Source: Liolophura sinensis
Lineage: Eukaryota; Mollusca; Polyplacophora; Chitonida; Chitonidae
DNA: 60,000 nt
Direction: 5' to 3'
Assembly (NCBI RefSeq): GCF_032854445.1
Contig: NC_088295.1
Span: 22,619,385 to 22,679,384 of the forward strand
Position numbers and translations under genes: made by a program. Below the pieces are notes generated by a model, which saw only the letters and a program-made list of their open reading frames with translations, had not been told where the DNA came from and did not search any database. Below, piece by piece: positions 48,101-59,240 of this stretch; within the stretch, counting starts at the first letter, position 1, and each line of letters begins with the position of its first letter.

Positions 48101-50129
48101 AAACGACTATTCTGTTATTCTGTTTCTCAGCAGATTTCCCTGTCCCACCAAAAAGCGTGGAGTGAAGCCACAGAAAAGACCTAGGCTACAGGTAAAGGCA
48201 GACATTTTCTGTACGCGTAGCTGTGCCTACAAGGCAAATTTCTATACATTAGTTATGTCTCTCTGACTGGGAAGTGTACAAGCTCACAAAAAAAACGATA
48301 AAGTCCCGGTTTCTTGAGGAACTTCACCAAATGCAAATGTTTTCAGGATAAAGACACGGCGTATTTCTTCCTCTGCTGATTTTGTACGGACCAAATCCTT
48401 CAGCCCAGAGGCCTCAGTATGGGCTTTCGGTCTTGAATCTGCATGACTAGGGTGAAGTAACGTGTATTAACATGGGCTTGGTGATTCTTGTTGACCTGAA
48501 TGGGTGTATATACACTGACGGCGTTGCCCGGTGTGGCTGCTGCTGGCACTGAGAAGTGTTGCCTCCTCCCTCTCTAGACCCACTATGTTTATGCCCATTG
48601 ATCGGTTGGCCCACTCGGTCAGGCTGCTCCCAATGTCAGCTTGTTTTCTGGCTGAGGAAACTTCGGGAAGTTGGAACGAAGCCAAGAAATGCTTGTTGGG
48701 TTCCTACGATCACTTGCCTATTTTTACACCGAAAAAAGGGTGTAGTTAATTCATGGTGATCAAACGACCTTACTCTTGAGGGATACAATGAAGAATCGAT
48801 TAAGATGGCAAGCCACACTTCTAAGACCTCTAACTCAACGAAAAAAAGACGAATGCTTTGACTAGAAGCCATTTAAAGACAGTATATCGTAAAATGGGAA
48901 ACCGCGGGATGCCATATTGCAGGCGATGTGAACGTAAAAAGCACTTCGTTTGTCATCATATGTAGTATCGTAGACACGTGAGTCATTTTCTACTAGCTTA
49001 GTGTGATGTATTCGCATGTCTGCACTCGCAATGTTCTCCAGAATTTACCAACTCAGAACACATTCAAGCATTGTTCGACTTTACATCCTAGACCACATGT
49101 GACCATCTGAGCGCGGGCGAGGGGAGCATTAATGGAAGTCTCATTTTAATGATGTCCCATTTGTTATTGCCATCAGTGTTGTCTGTTAGCGGAATATTTG
49201 TTGCTTCCAGTTGAACTCATATGACGTTCACACCAACTGGGTTATAAATTATACCATTTAAATGAAATCAGTTTCTAGCTGCATTAGTTGCTAACTGATA
49301 TCTGTCTATGTTTTTTTAGGAGTGGAACTGGGCTGAAGGCAGTGAAGGTGAAGAGGAGCAGAGAAGCCCGTTGTCAGACGCTCACAGTTCCCCGGAGACG
49401 GACCTTTTTAATAACAGTCACCTCTGGCCTCCATTGTGTCACAGACGAACCGACCCCCTAACAAAGACACAGAGCAAACCTAAAGCACACGAGCTGTACC
49501 TCCGTGAAAATGATTCTAACTTTCCGTCATCGGATATTAATCCATGCGAGGAGAAGCTACTGAAAGAACCCACATCTGCTGCATTGTTTGTGAAGGCCAG
49601 CGAGGAGATTAGTGATTGGCCAGCTTCGCCCAAGGCCACAGTGGACAATGTCCAGGGGAAGGCTGACCAGCAATCCACTTATTGTGAAAAGGAAACAGAT
49701 GGTGACTCAGACAAAACTTTAAAGCATAAAGGTTACCCTTATTGCGACGATGACGAGAGTAGTCCAGTTAAGAAAGCAAAGTTAATTGAGCCACTCGATT
49801 GTGCTGGCAAAGAAAATGACTGTTCGCAGTTGTCGGCACGTGGTTATCTATTGTCTGGTGAAGCAGTGGTCAAGCCAGACAAAAACAACATGGAATCTCG
49901 CGACCCACGACCAGTTCTGTCTGTTACGCATAATCGTCAGGCAAATCACACAGGTAATCCTTATTCTCCGCTCCCAAAAGTGGGGATCCCTAGAGAGGAG
50001 CTGGTGTATCCCGCTGGAGGAGGCGAACCCCTCAATATCCTTGTCACTGATGTCACGTGTAACTCGTTGACTGTTACCTTCTTGGAGAGCCCCACGGGGA
50101 AGGGTTTCTTCAAGGATAGTGTGGATTAA
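45151..50129 (+). CDS. CBX: Polycomb chromobox protein (CBX/Pc), PRC1 subunit
   Basis: Five coding exons: 45151-45204, 45613-45656, 46847-46912, 48134-48191, 49320-50129, all GT-AG, predicted 343 aa. The N-terminal chromodomain spans residues 5-55, split by two introns, with aromatic-cage residues F6, W27 and W30 and the WEPEENILDP block. Exon 4 gives a basic patch (KKRGVKPQKRPR), comparable to the AT-hook-like motif and nuclear signal of CBX proteins. Exon 5 holds an acidic, Ser-rich linker. The C-terminal Pc (repressor) box, residues 310-343 (VTDVTCNSLTVTFLES...GFF), binds RING1 in known family members. By family knowledge it reads H3K27me3 and recruits PRC1. Length fits Drosophila Pc and vertebrate CBX8. 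Start: the ATG at 45151 places the cage Phe at residue 6, as usual. A decayed SINE lies in intron 3. Confidence 0.95.
47633..47866 (-). mobile_element. SINE-1 copy in CBX intron 3
   Basis: Reads (on +) TTATTTATTTGATTGGTGTT, TATGACGGCGGTCAGCATTG, GGAGGAAACCGGGCAGAGTC through the head-side CGCATTGGTGAGAGGTTCC. ACTATTAAT flanks it at 47624-47632 and 47867-47875. One of the two most complete copies in the window. Confidence 0.88.
48128..48133 (+). other. CBX: NAGNAG tandem acceptor of CBX exon 4
   Basis: The sequence CAGCAG precedes ATTTCCC. Either AG keeps frame: the downstream one gives Tyr-Arg-Phe, the upstream one Tyr-Ser-Arg-Phe (344 aa). The site falls just after the chromodomain. Confidence 0.6.
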
Positions 50130-51102
50130 GGGTGGTTGCCATCATGGCATATCATTTAAAGTGCTCTGACTATCTTATGAATGTGATACTGTACGGGTAA
50201 GACTGACGAATGATGGAATATTGTTTTATCCCGTATTTTGCGGAGAATAATTTTGAAATTGCTAGGGGTGGAGCGGGGAATGCCATAATATTTTTTCATT
50301 GGCTCGCTATTTTTATATAGGTGAGGAAGGGACAGTTAAGTTGTATTGGTGCCACATTAATTGTAGAAAGTTTTGGCATCTTTGATATTTTTGACAAGAA
50401 AAAGAAAAGCAACAAGCAATTTTGCAGTTAAGGTTGGTTTGAACAATACATGTAATAAGCAACACATGCTGGAAACTACAGGGGGCTTAAGATCATGATG
50501 CCGACTGTGTACTGAGCGTGTAGAATGACAGTTCATCCAGGCGTGCGATTCACAAACAGCCCAAAATTGGGATTCAGTGAACCATGAACAATATGCGAAT
50601 AGCAGACACCTTTGATCGTAGTTCATCATTTTTCAAATGGAACTGCAAATTGATATGCCGGATGGACGTATGTACATTTAGTGCGAACTGTGTTTCATCC
50701 ATGAACGTGGTTATAATTACTTGATACGAAGTCATCTGTCTATGGTACATTTAGGTTGTTCGTTTGTATTGTGTTACATCATGTAGATATATGAACGAAG
50801 GGCTATGTATAAAATCAGAATACTTGCGCAGTTCGTGCAGAATTGGGTCTCTATGTTTCCATCAAAATGAATGTAACTGTTACGTTTTAAAAGCATTTTG
50901 AATGGCTGCATTTGTCATAATAGACCTTCTAATGTATAGTTGAAAACAAACACACACTGTTATACCAAAGGACGGGTATAGCATATTCCAGACTTACCCA
51001 GTACATTTGCTAAAGTAAAAGCTCATTTGAATGTACATATATCTTCGTGAATACTGTCTTGATGAAATGATCTGTTACTATTTATTGTTTGAAATTTACA
51101 AA

Positions 51103-51108
51103 AATAAA
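51103..51108 (+). terminator. CBX: Candidate poly(A) signal for CBX
   Basis: AATAAA about 970 bases after the TAA of CBX, in a non-coding 3'UTR-like stretch. Confidence 0.4.
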
Positions 51109-51359
51109 GCATAAGCTTATGAATATTCCACATCTTATTGTGCTTACATGTCCAAACAATTCTGCCCTTGACTGTGGTGGCTATATAGTATATGTACTTC
51201 TGTTTACTTGAATAGCACAAAGTGGCCATGCGTCATGCACTGATCCATTGTTCTAAAGCATTGTCGTGGAAAACGAGTAGCACTTTATGGAAGACGTTGT
51301 GTGTTGAAGTTTTGACCCCTGCAAAACCTCAGCAACGTCATTAAAACGGGAAGCTCGTC

Positions 51360-51475
51360 AGGTACACTGGTGAAATGTCCGGTTTCCACCACTCATATAT
51401 CGATAAACTCGCCTGCTGTCGTGTATATGGGATACTTAGTGCTGTAGACAGCAACAATCAAAATAAAATAAGTTA
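51360..51475 (+). mobile_element. Decayed SINE-1 copy
   Basis: GTCCGGTTTCCACCACTCAT, a TCGTGTATA region and CAACAATCAAAATAAAATAA follow SINE-1 order. Confidence 0.5.
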
Positions 51476-51777
51476 ATGAAATGCTAACAACATTAAGAAG
51501 CACCTATTGTGCCAGTATGTCTAAAAAGTTCCAACCTTGACTGTGATGATCGTGGTTTTTATCTGTTCTCTTGAATCTCATGGGAGTCATAAATGGTCCA
51601 AGGGATGATGCTGGATTTTATACGTCGACACAGACATTCGTATTTCATTCGTTAACCAAGATGTCAAACTTTCTGGGTCAATAATCGTAAGGCCAATTCC
51701 CAAAATACACATTAAAATTGATAACTTGGTGGCTCTTTCGAAGTTATGAATGTGCGCGATTTTGCACATTATCATCA

Positions 51778-53000
51778 CCAACACTCTGCGGCGGATTTCG
51801 AGTGTGAAGATCTCACTTGGATCCTTGGCAAGAGTATTAAAATGTCACCTGGACCTCTGACATCTTTGTAGTCAATACGGTGTATAGGAGACATAGATAA
51901 AACACTCTGTAGGCGATATTTATAAGCACTCAGAGTATGAAATTCTCATCTGGACCTCTGACATCTTTGTGGCCAACACACTGTGGGAGATACAGACAAG
52001 CAGTAAGAGCATGGAAATCTCATCTGAACCTCTGACATATTTGTGTCCAATACGCTGCAGGAGATATAGACAAGTAGTAAGAGCATGAAACTCTCACCTG
52101 GACCTCTGACATCTTTGTGTCCAATACGCTGTAGGAGATGTAGACAAGTAGTAAGAGCATGAAACTCTCATCTGGACCTCTGACATCTTTGTGACCAACA
52201 CGCTGTAAGACAAGTAGTAAGAGTATGAAATTCTCATCTAGACATCTGATATACCTATGAGTAACACGCTGTTGGAGATGTAGACAAGTAATAAGAGTAT
52301 GAAAATCTCATCTAGACGTGTGACATCTTTGTGACCAACACGCTGTAAGACAAGTAGTAAGAGTATGGAATTCTCATCTAGACATCTGGTATACCTATGA
52401 GTAACACACTGTAGGAGATGTAGACAAGTAATAAGAGTATGAAAATCTCATCTAGACGTGTGACATACTTATGCGTAACACGCTATAGGAGATGTAGACA
52501 AGTAGTAAGAGTATGAAACTCTCATCTAGACATCTGACATACTCATGAGTAACACGCTGTTGGAGATGTAGACAAGTAATAAGAGTATGAAAATCTCATC
52601 TAGACGTGTGACATACTTATGCGTAACACGCTATAGGAGATGTAGACAAGTAGTAAGAGTATGAAACTCTCATCTAGACATCTGACATACTCATGAGTAA
52701 CACGCTGTTGGAGATGTAGACAAGTAATAAGAGTATGAAAATCTCATCTAGACGTGTGACATACTTATGCGTAACACGCTATAGGAGATGTAGACAAGTA
52801 GTAAGAGTATGAAACTCTCATCTAGACATCTGACATACTCATGAGTAACACGCTGTTGGAGATGTAGACAAGTAATAAGAGTATGAAAATCTCATCTAGA
52901 CATCTGACATACTCATGAGTAACACACTATAGGAGACAGATTAGCAATAAAAGTATGAAAATCCACGCTGAACATCTGACATCTTCATTGTCAACACGCT
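51778..53000. repeat. 74-bp satellite with 148-bp higher-order units
   Basis: About 16 monomers containing GTAACACGCTGTAGGAGATG, TAGACAAGTAGTAAGAGTAT and CTCATCTAGACATCTGACAT. In 52440-52860 two monomer types alternate: landmark ACGTGTGACATACTTATGCG recurs at 52456, 52604 and 52752, exactly 148 bases apart. The outer monomers (51780-52100, 52920-53000) are more diverged. Confidence 0.92.
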
Positions 53001-53104
53001 GTCACAGTAAGAGACAGTATCAGTATATAAATGTAGGCCTACATGTGCGTCGCTGCACCATATTAATACAATGCAATGGCAAAGGCAGTGTCTGCCACTT
53101 CGTA

Positions 53105-53106
<2 letters not shown>

Positions 53107-53167
<61 letters not shown>
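53107..53167. repeat. (TA)n microsatellite
   Basis: About 30 TA units. It makes open frames of Ile-Tyr repeats on both strands that are not genes. Confidence 0.95.
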
Positions 53168-53170
<3 letters not shown>

Positions 53171-54960
53171 ATGCTGAAGTTCACAATCAACACACGACTG
53201 TGTAGCTTGCACGTGTCCATTGGTGGGTTACAGGATGTGGTTTACTGGATGTTACTGTGTGGTATTGAAAACCGTACCACCGTAGCCGTATCGCGTGGTG
53301 TTTGCTATCTTTTGTTGACCTTGCCTTCAAAGAATGACAACCGTCGAGTCACCAGTGTTTCTGTTATACTCGATGGCATGAATTCGCCATTTGGTATTGA
53401 GATGGATTTCTCGTGATGGTGTTAGGCTTGCTACTACTTGCATACTACTAACACACATACGTTGTGTCGCTAATTCTCTGCCCACTCGTCACTCAAACTC
53501 ACATCGATTTGAATTGCCTGTCTGTAATTATATCTTGATGGCAGCAGACAGTTGCCTTGAGGGAGTCTTCTTGTGTGTGATTCTGAATATTTCTCTTTGT
53601 CAGCTCGAGGCTAACTCTTACCATGGCGCCCGAGTACGGACGGATCAATTCAAACACACGATCATCAAGTTCGATCCATGAATTATAGACTGGTGTGTCA
53701 TGGATGTTCCAGGAAAATTCAAGTTTTTTGTCGCCTTCTGTCCCAATCTCTATCTCACAGACCTTATAACCCGCCATGATTCCAGGGCAATTATCATGGG
53801 TGGACAATGTTTTGATGCGTATAAACTGACAAGAATTTTTAACGATTGTGCTCTAACAGTTAACAAATTCATGTAAAATGGTAGTCGATGTAGACAACTT
53901 TTCAATCAACAAACCTTAACCTGGAATACAAATTTGTCCAGAACATTTTGTTCTTTGTCTTCGTCATATTTATGTGAATATTATATACGGATATTGGATT
54001 TCTGTACCATTAACGAGTCTCAGATCACACACTTAAGGCCATCTATAATTGCGAATCAAAATACTTTGGTAACTTGATGATTACACCGGTTATAGGTTAT
54101 AAACTGTAGCAAACCAGTCTTATATTGATGTCTGACACATGCATGCTCAGTTCGGCGTTTTGAACCAACATAATGCCCAAAGCCCGTATGGCAGTACTCC
54201 ATTCAGGAAATACACTTAGGCCGATAAAGGAAGTTTCTGATCAGTTTATGAAAAACCTCCCTCATCCACTTGACCTTTCTGCGTACCTGGAGTGCAGCTC
54301 CACGCGCATGCATGCCCGCGCGTCCATGGCAGGCACGTGTCGTTTCACAGCGCCAGTTTGATTTTCTGAGAGCCAGACGTATTTTAATGGCTGTTTCTAG
54401 CACGCGCTTGCACGTGACAGACAAACGTTTCGTGACCAGCGCTATTGTTACAATTGAATTCACCGAAATTAACTGAAAAAAGCAGTAGTAATAATTTCCA
54501 TATTAATTCAAACAAGTACTTTTCGTTGGATTGACACGATTTGTCCATTTGGATGTACGCGTTACACTCCAAGTCACATCGCGATGCCCGTTATAACAAT
54601 GTACCCTTAAAATGCATACACGTCTGGCCTAGCTACTGATATAACTTCGTAGGTTGTCGCATATGCGTGTCAATGCTGAACTGTACCATGATATATCGCA
54701 GATTCATTGGCAACCTTCACGTGTTCGTGTAAATACTGTATGGTGCCAAGGTGTAGCTGACAAGTTTACTTTATATTATTTTTCTTTATGTCGTAATTAT
54801 CTTATGTGTAATACAACTGATTGTATCATTACCAATTGGATTATTTCGGAAAACAACCGTGAACAAAACATTTTTATTAATTAAACAAATAAACGTGCTC
54901 GACTTCCGCATGTCATTAATGCCGTTACTTTTAAACATGTATACTGGTTAGTGTGTAATT
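53168..54960. other. No confident gene
   Basis: Opposed open frames at 53391-53681 (+) and 53499-53807 (-) and three at 54173-54476 have no recognised domains and overlap one another. Confidence 0.4.
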
Positions 54961-54970
54961 AAATGCGACA

Positions 54971-55288
54971 GACCACTTCCGTGGCCGAATGGTTAGAGCT
55001 CCACTTCGAAGTCTTCAAAATGGTACTTATTTTTTCCTCGCTTGATGCTCATCACTGAGAGGTCATAGCAAAGAAACAGGACTGGTTGGCTCGGTGTCAG
55101 TATAATATGATTGGGTGGGGTGTCATGTCTGGTGTCTTCGCCATGTTATTTCAATGGCTGCAGCACTTTGGCAGCATGGACTCAGCCTGCCACAAAAAGA
55201 TACAACATATGTATACACACCTAATGACTCATCGTCATTATATAACTGAAAAATTGTGGTGCGACGTTAAACCCGAAACATACATACT
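54971..55288 (+). mobile_element. tRNA-headed SINE (third family)
   Basis: Head CGTGGCCGAATGGTTAGAGC is a Leu/Ser-type A box; the 3' end reads TGCGACGTTAAACCCGAAAC. AAATGCGACA occurs just before it (54961-54970) and at 55289-55298, consistent with a target duplication. The 3' end then runs into a tandem array. Confidence 0.65.
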
Positions 55289-55515
55289 AAATGCGACATT
55301 AAACCCCAAGTATAAATACTAAATGCGGCATTAAACCCCAAGCATGCATATTAAATGCGACATTAAACCCCAAGCATACATACTAAATGTGAAATAAACC
55401 CCAAGCATACATACTAAATGTGACATTGAACTCCAAGCATACATACTAAATGTGACATTAAACTCCAAGCATGTATACTAAATGCGACATTAAACCCCAA
55501 GCATACATACTAAAT
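55258..55515 (+). repeat. SINE-tail tandem array, about 32-bp unit, eight copies
   Basis: Unit AAATGCGACATTAAACCCCA then AGCATACATACT repeats. The unit equals the SINE 3' end plus the presumed target site. Confidence 0.82.
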
Positions 55516-55519
55516 GCGG

Positions 55520-56580
55520 AGATCTCGTCTATCGAAAAGAATAATTCATTGATTAATGATATCTATGTACTAAAAGAAAATCAAATAAAAAGACCGCTTC
55601 TCTCACTGCACGTTTTTGCTTATTACCAATGCGTGATAACTGGAATCGGTCTGAATTTTACATCCAGAAAAGAAGATTTGATAAACATACATCTGCAGCA
55701 CTTCATTTGTCTGTTTTTAACTGACAGAGTGACAAACTTAAGGTGAAGTATATATGTGCTGAACACCCAAATCATGGTCTGAATACACAATCGGTATATC
55801 GTGCCACCTGTGATCTGACAACCTGCAATAATAGATTATATCTCCACATACACTATACACGGAGGACTGTACATTATATGTTAGCTTCTTTGTACCGCGT
55901 ATATAATGACACAATACGTGATGACATGTCTTTGCCAGAGAGACAATCACCGAGGGCAAAGCCTCAAAAGAAGATCCGATATGACCATACAGATCAACAG
56001 CCAGGTCCCGTTATGTTTTCTAGTTTTTGGCATCCATTCCTAAAAGGAAGAAATGACCATTGATTTATTCCACATGACATGCATTAATGGCAAATACAAA
56101 GGTTGCATCAGTCGCTCACCGGACGAGCCAAGGACACGCCTGCATGATATACTCTGCAAACAGTGTGTAATACGCTGGTCCTGTCATCAAGGGACAGATT
56201 TTGCTCGTATAGTGTCTGACTGGATTGGATAGTCCGTCAAGATAAACATATTCTCCACCTAATTCTATATTGATGCATGCCGGATGATGTACCGAGTCTC
56301 GATGGAAGCCTTCACTCGATAACCCCCAGTTTCCTATTAGTCAGGAACAGAAAATTATACAATTATGCAAAATTGCACACACATGACCTATGTATTAATA
56401 TTATGCAAATCTTGTAATATGAAATCTAAAACGTGAAGGTGAATATAGTCGTACCAGATAACCCCAATGAGTAGCACATCAGAGATGTTGGACTATATTG
56501 CATTATATCTAAATCTGTAGGAAAACTATAGTAATCATCATAATTAGTGGAATATCATTTAAACACCACTATATATAAAC
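55520..56580. other. No confident gene
   Basis: The plus-strand frame 55743-56063 has a basic C-terminal part (about residue 70 on) but no known domain, and its reverse strand is also open. Nothing else stands out. Confidence 0.4.
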
Positions 56581-56599
56581 CATTCCACAAGATATTCAG

Positions 56600-56885
56600 G
56601 GGGGTCTCAGTGGCTCGGTTGGTTAGGGCGCAGGCGCAGCGTAATGACTCTCACCAATGCGTAGTCTCTCACCAATGCGGTCGCTTTGAGTTCAAGTCCA
56701 GCTCATGCTGACTTCCTCTCCGGCCGTATGTGGGAAGGTCTGCTGCAACCTGCGGATGGTCGTGGGTTTCCCCCGGGCTCTGCCCGGTTTCCTCCCACCA
56801 TAATGCTGACCACCGTCGTATAAGTGAAATATTCTTGAGTACTGCGTAAAACACCAATCAAATAAATAAATAAATAAATAAATAA
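56600..56885 (+). mobile_element. Nearly full-length SINE-1 with perfect 13-bp target duplication
   Basis: Head GGTCTCAGTGGCTCGGTTGG TTAGG (A box), B-box-like GAGTTCAAGTCC, body CCTGCGGATGGTCGTGGGTT, CCCGGTTTCCTCCCACCATA, tail AACACCAATCAAATAAATAA repeats. ACAAGATATTCAG lies exactly at 56587-56599 and 56886-56898. It serves as reference copy for the family in this window. Confidence 0.93.
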
Positions 56886-57554
56886 ACAAGATATTCAGTT
56901 TCTCTACACCGTACTGTATACTTAAGTACATCCAGATTCCTTTAAATATGTAGATTTGAAATTTTTATGCACATATGTCTTTAATTGGAAATATAGTTTA
57001 TGGTATTGATATGCTACCATTCTGAACCGATAAGTTGATTCCGTTAACAACCGGATGTGCTCCCATTTCGCGAGAAAATATCTCTGATCTCGTTAACTGA
57101 AAGATATGCTTGCATTCCGAACAGAATTATATCTGGTCCTGTTAAAAGACCGATATGCTCGCATTAATTCCGAACGTTGATTATGCATTCCGAACAGATA
57201 TCTCTATTTAGTTTGTAACAGGAAGTTACATAATTATGCACATATTCCGAGGCAATGTATCTGATCCCGTTAACGGGGGGTATTCTAATATAATTTGAAC
57301 AGACGAGTTTTCTTCCTGATTCAGAACTAGTTTCTGGTAGTTTGGATCCCGTTCCAAAGATACACAAAGATGTTTTCTTTAGGAACGTCAGCCTAGCTAT
57401 TTATTTTGCTTTTGACGTGTATATTATATTTTTATGTAATGATATCATTGACGATTTTGTAAGAAGACAGCTATTGTCCTATTCCAAACCGCCAAAGGGA
57501 AGCTTTGGTTTTCAGTTTTGTGTTCATGGAAACAATACACTAATATTGCCACAC

Positions 57555-57725
57555 GACACGGCACACAACACAATCCACGCATACGATACAATCCATGCAC
57601 ACGACACAATCCACGCAGAAGATACAATCCATGCACACGACACAATCCACGCATACGATACAATCCACACATACGATACAATCCACGCACACAATACAAT
57701 TCACGCACACAGTACAACTCACGCC
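57555..57725 (+). repeat. 18-bp minisatellite
   Basis: Unit ACAATCCACGCATACGAT, about nine copies. The 18-base period keeps frames open on both strands (DTIHA-type repeats on plus, CIVCVD-type on minus). Confidence 0.85.
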
Positions 57726-57989
57726 CATATGTTGCTAATGCCGGAAGCTTACAAAACAATGAAAAAACTGTATGCAGACTATATGCCCAATATATGGAAC
57801 AAAAATTGAAATAAGCACTAGCTTTAATCATGATCTCACGAAGATTCAAATGGGACTAAACACTGAAAAGGAACCATCTATGCGGTCCGAGAATTACGGA
57901 TATACAACAAATACAGTTGAATACATTATTATTCTCACAAATGAGATGGAACACTTTGCTGTTCTCAGTGTCAACACAAAAGAAATTTA

Positions 57990-58299
57990 AGACAAAAAAC
58001 TAAGTATAAACATTACGCCATTTTCATGCAAACGAGCAAATCAGGACACAAACTGCTAATAGCAGCAATCAATCTTGGTCCATTCACTGGTAGGAGATTG
58101 TTGTTTACGCGGCCACTGTGACCCAGAGCTTGCCAGACTAGGTCGACCTAGATCATGACCTGGAGTCCGAGATGAGCTGTGACAAACAAGTCTCCATGGC
58201 TGATGAATCATGTAAATAGAGTGATGATTTCATTGCGTCTACTCATGGGCTTTGTTTCTAGAAGGTATTAAAATGCTCACCATTTGTGAAATGAATCTT
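57990..58299. other. No gene seen
   Basis: No long frames, no repeats recognised. Confidence 0.4.
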
Positions 58300-58340
58300 G
58301 GGATGGTGGAGGGGGGTTGGGGGTTAGGGGGAAAAGGGGG
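58300..58340 (+). other. Strong G-quadruplex motif
   Basis: Six G runs in 41 bases (GGG, GG, GGGGGG, GGGGG, GGGGG, GGGGG) with loops of two to four bases. A second, shorter motif is at 38874-38907. Confidence 0.6.
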
Positions 58341-58369
58341 TTCTTCGTGACCAGCACAATTACTGACGC

Positions 58370-58520
58370 GAGAGCCGCTCACCCACACGATCGCTGTGAG
58401 TTCAAGTCTAGCTGATGCTGGCTTCCACTACGGCGTCACGTGGGAAGCTCTGTCATCAATCTGCGGATGGTCATGGGTTTCTGACGGGCTCTGCTCGGTT
58501 TCTAATTGTTGGCCTGCCTC
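58370..58520 (+). mobile_element. SINE-1 copy, diverged, 3' end lost
   Basis: CGATCGCTGTGAGTTCAAGT, GCTGATGCTGGCTTCC, CTGCGGATGGTCATGGGTTT and GGGCTCTGCTCGGTTTC match SINE-1; no tail is present. Confidence 0.65.
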
Positions 58521-59094
58521 GGCCCTCTGAGTGAGCTGTAAGGGTAACTGCATATTATATATGAGAAATCCTTAGTTCGTCAGAGGCGTGTAGACTTCTA
58601 TCAACAATATAAATTTCTTATAAAACTACGTGAACAAATAGATGCCAATAATTAAATGACTAAATGGTTTTTAATTGTGATAACAGTTTGACAACGAATG
58701 CATGGTTCCTTCTTACTTTTCCAAATTCAAAACATTGTAGATGGAGAATAAATTCATTAAGGGATCTACATAGTTAATCAACATAAAGCAAAAACATATA
58801 CATGCACTCTCCCTTGACACCCTCTTAAACATCCGGCTTTACTGTGTTCAGTTCTCGGGGCAAGGCATTTATTCAGGCTTGTTAGCAAATGGAGATGTTA
58901 TCCCACAGATATAGGTCAGAATTCCCAGAGAATGTAGTCATCGAAAAAATGAGCTAGTAATAAATATCGAGGGTTGATGGAAGGTATCAAATTTTTACAC
59001 CATATACATACCCGTGTGCAATTACAATCAAACTTAACCACATTACGTAAAAAACGTGCGTGGGGGCTTGAGTGTGTCCGTGGCTGCGAAGGAT

Positions 59095-59240
59095 TAATGT
59101 GCTAGCGCAGCACGATGGCTGGCTCAGGAACCTTGCACCAATGAGGAAGATGTGACCTCTCCGGTTGTAGGTGGGAAGGCCTCCCAAAAATCGGCGAATG
59201 TTCGTAGATAAATAAATAAATGAATAAATAAATAAATAAT
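59095..59240 (+). mobile_element. SINE-1 copy, internally deleted
   Basis: Head-side CACCAATGAGGAAGATGTGA, GTAGGTGGGAAGGCC, CGGCGAATGTTCGTAG, then directly AAATAAATAAATGAATAAAT; the middle of the body is missing. Confidence 0.6.

Noticed and set aside
48467-48872. Open frames on both strands inside CBX intron 4
   Set aside because: They overlap one another, have no recognised domain, and lie in a well-defined intron.
52955-53416. 153-aa open frame with an Ile-Tyr run
   Set aside because: The frame runs through a (TA)n microsatellite; the opposite strand is equally open.
57342-57809. 155-aa open frame with DTIHA hexamer repeats
   Set aside because: It is created by an 18-bp minisatellite whose period keeps several frames open on both strands; the flanks have no recognisable domain.
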